A DNA stretch of 64,000 nucleotides from Auricularia sp. M13 (GCA_037042915.1 CM073193.1:9052001-9116000); one strand, 5' to 3'. Shown: positions 1 through 10,457, counted from the first letter of the stretch. Notes: generated by a model from the sequence alone, not told the origin. Made by a program: numbers and translations.

Positions 1-640
1 CAGCATCAAGCATCATTGCCATTGCCCTCATGCGTTGCGTGGTCGCGCCCGCATACGCTGATGCTTATATCCTGTGGCAGACAGGCTGGCAACGCCATGG
101 GTGTGCTTTCCAGCACTGACGTACGACGGCAGGGTTGAGTAGGTTTCACACATGCCACTGCAACTTACTAATGTCATAATCAGGCTCAACTGTCATTGCA
201 ATGTGGTTGGAAGACCATCACTATTCGACGACCAGCGCTCGCAACCACCACGCGCCACACTTCGTTTTCAGCATGCCCGTGAACAGTGTTGGCCAGTTAT
301 CGTCACTTTCTACTCCACGACCTACGTAATACCGCCAGCAGCTGCTCCAGCCTCCACGTTGAGCGTCCCGATGCTGCGGGCTTGACATGTCGACCACATG
401 CGCTTGCAGCGACATGCTTCATGCTCCCAAGGGTCCCAATGCGCACTGGATGTGGGATGAGTTCTGAAGGTATTGATTTCGTAGCGGCAGCTGCAGTGGC
501 GATAGTGACGGTGGCGACGGTTGGTATCTGGATGATAGATCCCTTACTCGTACATATTTGAGTCCCGCATAAAATACAGGATCATTCCACCTACATTCCG
601 TGTGTGCGATAGAAAATAGGGGTCAAAAATATTTTAAAAG
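1..640. other. No gene recognised
   Basis: I see no coding pattern, RNA gene or clear repeat here. The open frames are short, overlap on both strands and show no recognisable motif. Confidence 0.5.
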
Positions 641-815
641 CAAAGCAGAGCATTTAGGGCGTTCATGACATGTTCCTGTACACTCCGTGAACATGATAGG
701 GTGCTCGTGAGCACTCCATGAACACGGTAAACAAAGAGGCAAGTTCACGCATGTTCATAAACTAGGGGAGTTGTATTCTTGTTCACGCGCTCGTGAACAC
801 CGTGAGTGCTCATGA
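640..815. repeat. Cluster of GTTCACGG / GTGAACAC inverted motifs
   Basis: Short copies of GTTCAC and GTGAAC, plus GTGCTC and GAGCAC, recur many times in both orientations and would form small hairpins. The cluster directly abuts the TTCGCA-rich repeat that starts near 828, so both may belong to one element. No target duplication was found. Confidence 0.45.
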
Positions 816-827
816 GCACCCAGAAAT

Positions 828-1125
828 TTTACAGAAGTCAGAATCGCAGATTCGCAGGTTCGCAAACTCACAGATTCACAGGTTCGCAAACTCGCAGATT
901 CGCAGCTTCGCAACTGTGCAGGTTTGACCAGTGCTTAGAACACCAAGATCCCGGTGGTGTGCATCAGTGTGTACACTTCACTGGTCCAGCCTATGCTGAG
1001 AAAGTGCAGGTTGCAGACTCCCAGCAACTGAGTTTCCACGGAAGTCAGAATCACAGATTCGCAGGTTTGCAAACTCACAGATGCGCAGGTTCGCAAACTC
1101 GCAGATTCGCAGCTTCACGCAGCGG
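828..1125 (+). repeat. TTCGCA-array repeat, copy 1 (two units)
   Basis: Two arrays of an approximately 16-18 bp motif (GCAGATTCGCAGGTTCGCAA and variants) flank a spacer that contains CCAGTGCTTAGAACAC, GATCCCGGTGGTGTGCA and CACGGAAGTCAGAATC. The same spacer and array are found in inverse orientation near 2,650-2,830 and 3,320-3,452, so this is a dispersed repeat family and not a local expansion. No protein is encoded. Confidence 0.7.
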
Positions 1126-1436
1126 CAGCCGGACTGCTGCCCATGGTGCCTCAGTCTGCTCGCATACGAGGTTGACCGTAAACCCGCAACCGTATCCCTA
1201 CTCCAGCGTTCTTCGCGACGATCGTGCTCTACTCGGACGTTCCCCGGCTGCGTGAGCGTCTAGCTTCCAACCAGCGCAGCTGCACGGACCGCATCATAGG
1301 CTGCCGGAATATACAGGCTGCAACCTAACTGACACGCTCGACATGGCTCTTCGAGACGGGCTGTCGTCCATCGATTCACCTGCGTTGCCGCGCGGACACT
1401 GGCCGACAGGGGTCGCTGATCTGTGCCCATGTGGCG

Positions 1437-2172
1437 TCGAGGAGGCCCCCGGAAAGGTCCATGAGATGTCCCATCCGCTGCCAGGCGCGATGTGACGGCG
1501 TTTAGACCTCCCAGAGGGCCCGTTTTGCACGGTGTTTACATGGAGCATCCGCATTTTCCGGTTTCATCCGAAAAAGTTTCCACGCTCCCTCATCGTCGCT
1601 GCACAGGCTATACAGCTCCCTACACTGCAGAAAAAATTGGTTCAAGCGCTAGGGATACGAATATGTGAAATATGCAGCTAAAATGTTACCAAGAATCTGC
1701 AAAAATAGACGCCAGCTAGTCAAACAACTCATCCGACGTATGTTCCTCGTCTTCAACCATCGGCTTAATGACCTACTTAGAGAATCCCCTATTCCAGAGC
1801 CAGAGGGAATGCTGTCTCGACTCAGGAGCAGGCTACCCTACTTTATATGATCAGAACGTGGTTCCGCTGGCTCCACTCCACCACAACACAGAGTGGTGGT
1901 GGTAACTGTTTCCCAGCCAATACAGGCATTAGGTGCACCACGAGTGAATGAGATGTCGATCTCACGACAGTTGATTGCTGAGAGTTTAAATTTTGCGGCC
2001 GGCTTCGCCGGACCGCGGATAAAATCTGACGTCGTTTACCTGGGACGTGGTGGCCTCTCCGACAGTAATGTGACGGCGTTTAGATAGAGCATTCGGCTCC
2101 CTGAGCGGCCAATTTGCACGGCGTTTAGATGGGAGCTCTACCGGAGCTTTCCGGGGGCCTCGTCGAGGATCC
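1437..2172. repeat. Pair of degenerate repeats with GTGACGGCGTTTAGA
   Basis: GTGACGGCGTTTAGA followed by a CACGGYGTTTASATGG segment occurs near 1,492-1,545 and again near 2,068-2,133. A CGAGGMGGCCCCCGGAAAG-like segment lies near 1,437-1,460 and, inverted, near 2,148-2,172. This looks like the remains of one repeat in two copies, or the ends of a decayed element. No gene was recognised between them. Confidence 0.4.
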
Positions 2173-2649
2173 CAAACCCGTTCCGCATGCGTGCCGTCGT
2201 CCTGCCCTCGCGTGCCCACCTCCCCCACCCGGGAGAGGCTCGTCTGGGGTGCCCTGCACTCCTTCCGAGTCAGTCCGCGCTTGCTGTCCTGGCCTATCGT
2301 CAGCGCCGCGCGATAGCCTTCATTGACGGGGCCCTGGAGCTGTTCAACACGCTCCGCGATGCCGCACACGTTCGTCGCGGGGCTGCTCCTGCGCGCCCTC
2401 GAGCTGCACATGCCCGCATATGTCACGGGGGCACAGCGACATGCGCATCGAGACTGTCAACTGGCTGCGCGCTGCGCGAGTCACCCTTCGCCGAGCTCCG
2501 AGTCTGTGGTCATCCGCAATTGCACCTTCCGCTGGTACTGGGCGGCGCGTCGTGCTCTCTTTAGGGCCACTATGAGTGTATCTCTTGAGACACTCAAGAA
2601 GAGTATCTTAGAGACCGATAGAGGGTAGAAGGCAGAGTCTGGATGGGTG

Positions 2650-2830
2650 GGGCTGTAGCCTACAGACAAAGGTGCACACCACCGGGATCTTAGAGTTCTA
2701 AGCACTGGCCACACCGGCACAGTTTCGAGCCTGCGAATCTGCGATTTTGCGAACCTGCCAATCTGCGAGTCTGACTTCCGTGGAACCTCACTTGCTGGGA
2801 GTCTGCAACCTGCACTTTCTCAGCATACTG
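2650..2830 (-). repeat. TTCGCA-array repeat, copy 2
   Basis: Read on the minus strand this has the same order as copy 1: CACGGAAGTCAG, an array of GCAGATTCGCAGG-like motifs, then CCAGTGCTTAGAAC and GATCCCGGTGGTGTGCA. It also carries the CTGAGAAAGTGCAGG segment of copy 1. It is more diverged than copy 3. Confidence 0.65.
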
Positions 2831-3319
2831 TACACACACGCTCTATTACCGGCACCCTGGCCACCGTGACACGGCAGGGCAATTACCATGAGCCATCTGT
2901 GACCCGTGACATAGACCATGATCACTCAGGTTTTAGCTGACCGGCAATGCCTCCAAGCAAGAGAACTCAACCTCTCACTGCTACAGTACATCAGTGCTCC
3001 TGACCGCTCCGCCTGTATAAAGGAGCACTGTAGTAGCGGCTGCGTACCGTAGACTACCTCTCACTGGTCCAGACATCTGAGATGTTACTGAGACGCTTGC
3101 TATATGGTGTTATAAGGTCTAGATGACCGCCGCAAAGCGGCAAAGCTAAAATTGGCTTGCTGGGAGCTCAGGTCAAGCTCAGGTTGTCTGAAACTCCCGT
3201 GACATGTCAATACCGTGGGCAGCTTGTGACCTGTGACAAAACAGGTTTATTACCGCGCCGCGCGACCTCTGTGACGCGCGACATGGTGATAGACCATGTG
3301 CGTACAGTAGGCTGGACCT

Positions 3320-3452
3320 GTGAAGTGTACACACTGATGCACACCACCGGGATCTTAGTGTTCTAAGCACTGGTCAAACCTGCACAGTTGCAAACCTGCG
3401 AATCTGCAAGTTTGCAAACCTGCGAATCTGCGATTCTGACTTCCGTGGAACC
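3320..3452 (-). repeat. TTCGCA-array repeat, copy 3
   Basis: Minus-strand copy with CACGGAAGTCAGAATC, a short array of GCAGATTCGCAGGTTTGCAA, CCAGTGCTTAGAACAC and GATCCCGGTGGTGTGCA. It abuts the first readable residue of the copia remnant at 3,453, so one of the two probably truncated the other. Confidence 0.65.
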
Positions 3453-4285
3453 ACGAGCAGAAGACCATCGCGCTGTCGCAGTGCTCGTATATCAACTCGA
3501 TCCTGGCGCGGTACAACCTGGAGGAGGTGAAGCCGGTCAGCATCCTGATGGACCCGAATGTGCGCCTCTCCACTGTGCAGGGGCCGCACACACCTGCCGA
3601 ATACGCCTTCATGCGTAGCAAGCCGTATAACGAGGCCGTTGGCTCGCTGATGTACGCGATGCTTGTGACACGGCCGGATATTGCATTCACGATCAACGTT
3701 CTGTCTCGTTTCAGTCAGAACCCGGGCATCGCGCACTGGGAGGCCGCCGTATGCGTCTTCAAGTACCTCAAGGGTACGCACAACCTTTGGCTGACGTTTG
3801 GCGCTGTTTCGGGCGACCTGGAGGGCTACGTGGACGCGGACGGCAGCATGGCGGAGGATCGGCGCGCGATCTCTGGCTATGCGTATCTCGTCGACGGCAG
3901 CGCCGTTTCCTGGGCTTTGAAGCACCAGACAATCGTCTCCCTGTCCACTATTGAGAGCGAGTACGTTGCCGCGACGGAGGCTATGAAGGAGGGCCTCTGG
4001 ATTCGGTTGCTGCTTTTGCAGATCTTCGCGCCGATTACCGGCGCCACCACTCTCTTTTCCGACAACCAGTCGGCCATCGCGCTCACACAGGACCACCAGT
4101 ACCACGCGCAGATGAAGCACATTGACATCCGCTTTCATTTTATTTGCTGGGTTGTTGAGGACGGCCGCATGCGACTTGTCTACTGCCCAACCGACGACAT
4201 GGTGGCTGACGCTCTGATGAAGGCCCTACCTTCCGTCAAGGTCAAGCACTTCGCCTCGGCACTCGGGCTACGCTCAGCTTGAGGG
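3453..4285 (+). mobile_element. Ty1/copia remnant: end of reverse transcriptase plus RNase H
   Basis: The frame shows the late reverse-transcriptase connection region (the VGSLMYAMLVTRPDIAF block) and an RNase H domain with YVDADGS, a STIESEYVA block, SDNQSAIAL and KHIDIRFHF, which are Ty1/copia hallmarks. It ends with a purine-rich tract (GAGGGGGAGTG) at about 4,282, typical of the position just before a 3' LTR. Only the C-terminal part of pol is present, so the element is broken and incomplete. Its 5' side is replaced by the TTCGCA repeat. Confidence 0.85.
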
Positions 4286-4289
4286 GGAG

Positions 4290-5085
4290 TGAAGGAATTA
4301 TACCGCGGGCAAGCTGTGCCTACCTGCTGCCTTGGTGCTTTCTCCGTTCCTGATGATGCGTTAATCACCGTCCCTGTAAGTGACTGTGCCCCCCAATTCC
4401 AGGTGGATTCCAGGTGGAAAAATGCAACTATGCAAAAAAAGTGTCAGAACGTCAAATCCATCATATTGTGATGGTATACCCCCTCAGGTGGAATTTGGGT
4501 GGAATTCCACTGGACCGTTGGATCGGATGGGCCAGAATGGCCGAATTCCGGTGGAATTCCACTGGAAACAATGTGGAAATTCATCAAAAACTGTGATTAA
4601 GTGTTAGGTTAGGTTAGGTTAGGTTAGGTTAGGTTAGGTTAGGAGTTAGGTTAGGTTAGGTTAGGTTAGGTGTTAGGTTAGGTTAGGTTACTAGAACAGT
4701 TTCACGTTTCCTGAGGCAGCTGTGCATCTCTGAACCTTATTTGTGATGTCTAACATAATTTTTTACCCCTTAGAAAATATTTTGTCTGGAGCAGGTTTTC
4801 CACCGGAATTCCACCTGGAAGCCTCCTGGAACCAGGGGGCAGTGTCAGGTTCTCCACCGTCCATATGCTCACTCTCATTATCATAGTTCTTTACCTCTGT
4901 TTGCTGTGCCCCAGCATGATGAGTATATATTCTCGAGTCCCACACTCGGCGGTCCTCACCGTGTCTCTTGTGTACACTGAGAGCCGGCGAGGTACGCTAC
5001 CGTTTTGCCTACCTATTCCCGCATGTAGCTCACATTCATTTAGCTTACTGTTGTCCTCGCTCGACTAGGTTAGCAATATACCCTG
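4290..5085 (+). mobile_element. Probable copia 3' LTR with nested MITE
   Basis: The sequence after the purine tract reads like an LTR: a TG start near 4,291, a TATATA box near 4,925 and a CCGTGTCTCTTGTGTACACT segment downstream. The hAT-like MITE at 4,374-4,854 is inserted in it, with its target duplication intact, so the LTR is older than the MITE. No 5' LTR partner is visible in the window, so the outer limits are approximate. It is a fossil. Confidence 0.45.
4374..4854. mobile_element. hAT-like MITE with (TTAGGT)n core, copy A
   Basis: A 481-bp element with no coding capacity. It is flanked by perfect 8-bp direct repeats CACCGTCC at 4,366-4,373 and 4,855-4,862. The left end is CTGTAAGTGACTGTGCCCCC. 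The right end, read inverted, is GAGAACCTGACACTGCCCCC, so the termini are imperfect inverted repeats sharing TGAC..TGCCCCC. An 8-bp duplication is the hAT signature. Inside are TTCCACYTGGAA-like palindromic pieces and a (TTAGGT)n tract at 4,603-4,690. Copy B at 21,517-21,997 has the same length and differs at about ten positions. Confidence 0.85.
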
Positions 5086-5449
5086 TCTCTTGTGTACACT
5101 GAGTGAGTGATATTAACGCTCCAGAGCAGTAGCCCTTCTTGCACCGCCAAGGTGAAGACGGAGAAGAGAGCTGGCCAGCGCGGCATTGGCGAGAACGCCT
5201 CTGCGTAGTCAAATCCAGGTTGCTGAGCATCTCCGCGAGCAACGAGACGAGCTTTGTAGTATTCCACGTTACTGTTCTCATCATGCTTGACCTTGAACAC
5301 CCACTTGCAGCCAATGGTGCGCGCTCCTTCGGGCAGTTGGACCATCTTGACAACGTTCATGCGCACGAGGTTCTCCTGCTTGCAATGCGCGGCATCACGC
5401 CAGGCATCGTGCTCCATTGGCCGGCACATGGCTTCAGCGCAGGTGCGCC
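5070..5449 (-). mobile_element. Ty1/copia reverse-transcriptase remnant, opposite orientation
   Basis: Minus-strand frame with the opening blocks of a copia reverse transcriptase: GARTIGCKWVFKVKHD, YKARLVARGDAQQPG and DYAEAFSPM. It stops before the catalytic YVDD region and is cut at 5,450 by the GCGCAC-array element, so it is a broken fragment. It faces the remnant at 3,453-4,285, so these are either two insertions or one rearranged element. Confidence 0.8.
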
Positions 5450-5945
5450 CTGTAAGTGACTGTCCCCCACTATTGGGTCACGAGAAAACCGTGCGCACGT
5501 GCGCGAGGTCCGTGCGCAGCAGTAATCCTGCCCTAGAAGACTGTTCAGACATCCTAGAATGATTGTTGAAGGTCATTCCAGTAGCTTACACCTACCCGCA
5601 CATGTCTGTGTGCACAAACCTATCAAACCTTAAAAACTGGCCAAGATATTGTCAAATTACTGGTTTCAAGTTCCGCGCGCATGTTGCGCACGTTACGCAC
5701 GGATGCGCACGGACTGCGCACGGATTTTTCACACTGCGCACGAAAGTTGAAATCATGCGCACGGATTGTAAATCTGTGCGCACGGATGAAGGAGGACTGC
5801 GCACGGATTGTGATTTTGTGCGCACGACATTTTGGACCCTGCGCACGGATGTTAGAATCATGCGCACGGACATGGTAGACATGCGCACGGACATGCTTAC
5901 ACTGCGCACAGATTTTGTGTGTTGCGCGCGGATTCTGTATAAAGC
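5450..5945. repeat. MITE-like repeat with GCGCACGGA array, copy 1
   Basis: The left end CTGTAAGTGACTGTCCCCCA closely matches the terminus of the 481-bp hAT-like MITEs. The interior, from about 5,505 and densest at 5,690-5,935, is an irregular array of TGCGCACGGA and TGCGCACGAA spaced 15-25 bp apart. The open frames across it are by-products of the repeat. The right end and a target duplication were not identified. It interrupts the copia remnant. Confidence 0.6.
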
Positions 5946-6117
5946 ACAACTGCATTATTTTTTTTCACTTTGGCACATTTAGGCGACTTGATTGAACTCA
6001 TTGAAGTTCATTAACAAACACCAACAATTTCCATAAGTCTTGTTGCAATTGACTGCTCAAGTACAGTTTGTTAATACACTACAGAATGTAGTAAACACAG
6101 GTAGAGTGCCACAAAAT

Positions 6118-6200
6118 GGATGTCTATGACTGGATTTGAACTGAGGGTGTTTCGAATCCATTAAGAACATGTACATGTTAACCACTAGTCCAAACTACAG
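6118..6200 (-). ncRNA. tRNA-like / SINE-like sequence
   Basis: On the minus strand GGACTAGTGGTTAACATG resembles an A box and AGTTCAAATCC resembles a B box about 45 bp downstream, the internal RNA polymerase III promoter of tRNAs. I could not draw a convincing acceptor stem, so I take it as a tRNA-derived SINE or decayed tRNA and not a working tRNA gene. Confidence 0.35.
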
Positions 6201-6553
6201 AAAATACATGTTAGCAACTTGAGTATAATATGGTGTGGGCGTGCAAGTCCCTCTGTGAGATGGCATGGTGAGGATGAGGTTGGAACCCATCTAATCAACA
6301 AGAAGATCTGAAGGGACGGGATGGTGGTGTGATGCAGGAGAGTGAGCACCTCTGTGGTACAGAGGTGGTGGAGCAGACACAGCAAACTTTGGCTTGTTCC
6401 AGGTCCACTCCACGGCCCAAAACACGTGTCTCATCTCTCCTTGACCCAGACAATTCATTTGAGATTTCTTGACCAAACTGGGATCAGGGCTTAGAATCTA
6501 TTAGTAGATGAGTGAATCATGGTTACTCAGGCTGCAAAGAATATTACTCCTGA

Positions 6554-7399
6554 TATGGCTTACAGAGTGGCCAAAAAATAAACCGCTGTATGTAAATCCG
6601 AATCCTGTATCTATCGCGCCAAACACCGCTGTATATCAGCTCCGATACCGCTGTATGTTTCACCTTCTGCAAGGGACCACCTCCTATTGTGCTTCTTATG
6701 GCATGGGAGGCTTCCACTCCACTCTGTGCACGTAATGGTCATGCTCTCAGGCCAGCATCGTGTCTGACTGGTGTCCAGGAGCAAGTGCAATCCGGCGCGG
6801 AGATAATCCGGATATGTCCGAGATTATCGCCGACCCTTGATCCGCGGCCGTCTGCAAGGCTCCATCTTCCTTGAAAGCTCAGGAGTACGTCTCAGCTCTT
6901 GTAATGAATCTCAAAAAGGCTAGAGAGACCCCACAACGCAAGCCGAAATTTATTCTCATTCCATGACGAGGCAAAGCCTCTACAAGGCCTCTTGTGAACC
7001 ACGAGACAGATTTGAGCTCCTCAGGGACTCAATTATTAACAAGAAAAACTACTCAGAGCATTTCCCACCAATATCACGACTACAGTCGGCCTCAGGCTCC
7101 GTCATTGCTTGCCAAGCGACTCAGGCAGCAGGTTCTGCATGAAATTAACCATGTTCATCTCTCACTGCATCTCATTGCTCCTCCACATGCCCCTCAGGAA
7201 TTTTAATCAACCATCTGAGCCTGCAACATGGACGAGACGCTGACGAGACGGGCGTTCGGGAGGTCATGGCCGGAACCATCCGGACCCAAATGAATACAGC
7301 GGATCATGTGCGAATACAGCGGAAACGTGCTCACTCTGATATATACAGGTCAACCAGATATTTACAGCGGGATCATTAGATGGCCAACCTAATGGACGT
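6554..7399. mobile_element. Non-autonomous derivative of the 8.7-kb transposon family
   Basis: Element of about 845 bp with target duplication ACTCCTGA (9 bp with the preceding T) at 6,546-6,553 and 7,400-7,407. The left end TATGGCTTACAGAGTGGCCA nearly equals the left end of the large element at 7,648. The right end GGCCAACCTAATGGACGT matches its right end. Both subterminal zones carry CCGCTGTAT motifs in inverted orientation: three near 6,583-6,655 and three, as ACAGCGG, near 7,295-7,370. No transposase or other long gene is inside, so it would depend on an autonomous relative. Confidence 0.75.
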
Positions 7400-7407
7400 A
7401 CTCCTGA

Positions 7408-7640
7408 ATTCATGAACCAAAATAACATAAGTTCTGACCTTAGCAAGCTTAATCTAACCTAACATAACATAACTGTATGAGGGTAACATCTTTTGAGTTA
7501 TGAGTACCTACTTAGAGCCTCTTCAGGAAATCAGCTTAGAACACAAACCAACATGCTGGCTGAATATTTCTGGTCCTGTACTAACGTGGAAGTAAAATTT
7601 CGAACAAATCATGTAGCACAGTAGTTTATCTAAAATAGTT
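7408..7640. other. Short spacer between two related transposons
   Basis: No gene seen. A CTAACCTAACATAACATAAC stretch near 7,449-7,470 resembles a decayed (TTAGGT)n tract on the minus strand. Confidence 0.4.
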
Positions 7641-7724
7641 GACACTATATGGCTTACAGACTGGCCAAAAAATAAACCCGTAATATATATATTAGTACCC
7701 CGTCCTGTATTGATTCTACTGCTG

Positions 7725-7910
7725 TATCAATCGCGAACCCCGCTGTTTCAATCGCAAATCCCGCTGTTTCAATCGCGAAACCCGCTGTTTCAATCCCGAA
7801 CCCCGCTGTTTCAATCGCGGGTCCCGCTGTATAAATCGCGAGTCCCGCTGTATAAATCGCAAACCCAGCTGTTTCAATCGCGAGTCCCGCTGTTTCAATC
7901 GCGAATCCTG
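7725..7910. repeat. Left subterminal array, 21-bp period
   Basis: About nine head-to-tail copies of CCGCTGTTTCAATCGCGAAAC with a 21-bp period; two copies read CTGTATAAATCG. The array begins roughly 75 bp inside the left end of the large transposon. Its CCGCTGTWT core is shared with the right array, which makes it a candidate transposase-binding array. Confidence 0.8.
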
Positions 7911-8188
7911 ATGTTCGAACTACAAATGCAAGGACTTCTGACTGACGAGTCTGGCTCTGCAAAGGGTGACATTATCGCTGTGGCAACCGTAAAAACATGT
8001 GAGCTCACAACGAGTGGAGGGGTCTAGATTGATGATGTGGGAGATGGACGATGGGGGGTCGGGCAGGATTAGAAACTGGCATGTACAGGCAATTCACGGC
8101 TATGCGACTTAGGGCATATGTACGGCAATGGATTGTGGACATGGTGAAGGGGATAGGGTATGACAGAGAGGGCAAGGACAGAACATAG

Positions 8189-9884
8189 CTAGAGGAAGTC
8201 GTTCTTCCAGTCAGGCTTGACTTTCTTGGGCGAGTCGGGGTGCTGTACTGCAACAAAACCACGAAGGTTGGGGGGTGTAGACGCACGATTTTGCTGGCCC
8301 TGGTCCGACTCGTTATCGGAATCTGGGATGAAATTCGAAGCACTGGCACTCGTGGCCTCATCGCTACTACCGTGGATGAAGAGTGGGTCGTCGGGTGCCG
8401 ATCCTGATGCAGAGTTAATACCTGGGCGACTCGCGATGGGATAGATGCCTACCTGCACTTTGCTGCGAGCTCCTCTTCAGGCGCTTTGAGCGACGGGGCT
8501 CTGGGCTACCAGAGTGCTGTCGCGATTTGTGCCCGACCACACGAATCTCGTCGTCGTCCTCATCGTCCAGTGCCAGCGTAGTTGAGCCAGTCGCTTCGTT
8601 CGTTGCGTCGTCTGGCCATGTATCGTCGAAGAAGGGGTTGGGAGAGGGCAGGCGATGAATGGAGGACCTCAAGGGCGAGCCCTCCGAGTCAGAGCCTGGG
8701 ATAGGCAACGAAAATGCTGCAAAAAAAAAAAAAAACTGTGAGCCGACTGCTAGCCTGCATGTGAAGATATGAAATACCCATATATATTCCATTCCTGTAC
8801 CAGGCTTGGTCGGCACCTGCTATGACCATGTTAAGGTGCGACCCAGCAGGGTAAGGCTCGCGGAAGAGCACGAGCTTCTGTCGGTTCTTCTGCAGCAGGA
8901 CAAGTGGCGAGCGATCCACCGAGAACTCCTGAATACGATCGAGGAAGGCGCGGTGGACAGCAGGCAGGAGCTCCCAGACCCAGTCGACCAGCTCGTTCGA
9001 CGACATGCTGGGGCGAAATGTAATACCGTTGCTGGTGTCGATGACAGCAAATCCCTGGTTCGCCAACGTCTGGATTTCGGCAGCTGTGATTTTGGGTACG
9101 ACTGTGGGTACAGGAAGGCTTGTATCGTTGATGTCCCACTGCAGCGATTAGGTTCATCTGGCATCGTAACATAAATCAAACTAACCTCGACACCAGGCTG
9201 GGTAAAAACGACAAGAAAGCCAGATTTGCGAACCCTCTCGCGCTAGACAGACATGTTTAGCACATCGGCAAACTATATTGGTGGCCAGCGACAAACCTCC
9301 TTGCCCTTATTGCTGCCAGAGCTCTTGCCCTTCGTACGACTTGCAGCGGCAGAACTGCTGGTGCCCGAGTCAGCAGCTGCCTTGCGATCGCGCCAGCCTT
9401 TCAGGGCTTCCGAAGCTGCAGTGACTGGCAAGGCCTGGCCTGCAGTTGTCGGAAGAACCAGTGCATTCGAGCGACTTGTCGAGGAAGTTGGGGGAGGAGC
9501 GAGCGACGAGACAAGCGACGAGGATGGACCAGCACCAGCACCAGGCCAGTAACGACCGAGGATTGAAGCCACCACTGGTGCAGATCGCTGAGTGGCAGGC
9601 TAGACGAACGGCTTGACAGAGGCACTACCCCGGCCGATATTAGCGGCGAGGGCGAGCTTCTTCGCTGTGTTGTTGTTAGAGCCTGTGTCGTAAACAGAGC
9701 AAGTTAAACATACCAGCCACAGGTGTATCCTCCTCCCCGAGTCGTCCTCTGAGCTTGGCTCGGGCTCTGGTTGGTTGTGGAAGTTCTTCAGGTGCTGGCA
9801 GTTCGTGCATCGGCGAGCAGTGCCAGACTTTCGCTTTTTCTTTCTGAAGTAGTAAGGGCACTCGCACTTGGAGCAAGCACCCAT
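8189..9884 (-). CDS. Cys-rich (zinc-ribbon-like) protein of basidiomycete multicopy type
   Basis: I chose the ATG at 9,884 because it opens a frame with CSKCECPYYFRKKKRK and, 20 residues on, CTNCQHLKNFH, a CxxCxC...CxxC...H pattern that probably binds zinc. A Ser/Pro/Ala-rich linker follows. A more conserved block encoded near 9,120-8,800 has TVVPKITAAEIQTLANQG, WVWELLPAVHRAFLD and LVLLQKNRQKLVLFREP, and an acidic tail ends at 8,189. I believe similar proteins are common and uncharacterised in mushrooms, but I cannot name a family. Introns are evident near 9,710, 9,180-9,270, 8,730 and 8,450. The join near 9,600 shows an in-frame stop I could not explain by splicing, so the model may be wrong there or the gene damaged. 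Confidence 0.55.
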
Positions 9885-10133
9885 CGAGAACCAAGTGGGG
9901 GTAAGAATACGAGTAACGACAGTGGCTGCTGTTGGGCGACGAGAAAAAAGTCGGGAAGGGAGCGAGTGTCGGACTTTTTGGACTTTGCACATTTGGGCGA
10001 GCTCGCAATGGCTCACATATAAGTAAATGCATAGTTTGGCCGGGAAAATAATCACCCCACTTGGGAATGAATACCACTTCAAAAAAGAAGATTTAATGTC
10101 CATGAAAGTGGTACTGGAGAGCTCGAAAAAAGA

Positions 10134-10204
10134 AAGCCACTGGCACGAGTTGAACTCACAGCCAGCAGCAAGCAAGTTCAAGCACCTGAGCCAACTGCTC
10201 CATA
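10134..10204 (-). ncRNA. tRNA-like fragment inside the transposon
   Basis: On the minus strand GGAGCAGTTGGCTCAGGTGC resembles a D-arm/A box and GAGTTCAACTC a T-arm/B box. No full cloverleaf could be drawn. It is probably a tRNA-derived SINE or a chance match. Confidence 0.28.
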
Positions 10205-10361
10205 CTGACTTACTTTGCTCTCTGCATTAATCATTTACATATCGTAATCTCCGGTGGGAGAAGCGAAAATAAGAATTGCTTTACTCCAGGCAGCAATGAC
10301 CCACATGCCTAGGAGAGCAAATGACCCAGGGTGGTGACCCTTCCAGTCCAAGGGCCTGGGA

Positions 10362-10457
10362 CTCTGGAGGGCACTGCTACTGCCACCATGCCCTGCAGTC
10401 ATGCAGCAATGCTAGCATAAGATTCGGGTTATAGTGGCAGTACAGTGCCCTCCAGAG
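10362..10457. repeat. Long hairpin, 24-25 nt arms
   Basis: The arm CTCTGGAGGGCACTGCTACTGCCAC is, apart from one bulged base, the reverse complement of 10,434-10,457, with a loop of about 47 nt. It sits in the gap between the Cys-rich gene (-) and the oxygenase gene (+). It could be a structured RNA, a regulatory element or the remains of a small foldback repeat. Confidence 0.6.

Noticed and set aside
4603-4690. (TTAGGT)n as a true or ancient interstitial telomere
   Set aside because: The tract lies inside a MITE with target duplications and recurs in the same place in copy B, so it was brought by transposition.
5563-5982. Overlapping open frames on both strands across the GCGCAC array
   Set aside because: The repeat motif creates open frames in several phases (for example RTD or RAH repeats); these are not genes.
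7725-7910. Regular repeats resembling a CRISPR array
   Set aside because: The units are contiguous without unique spacers, the genome is eukaryotic and the array sits at a transposon end.
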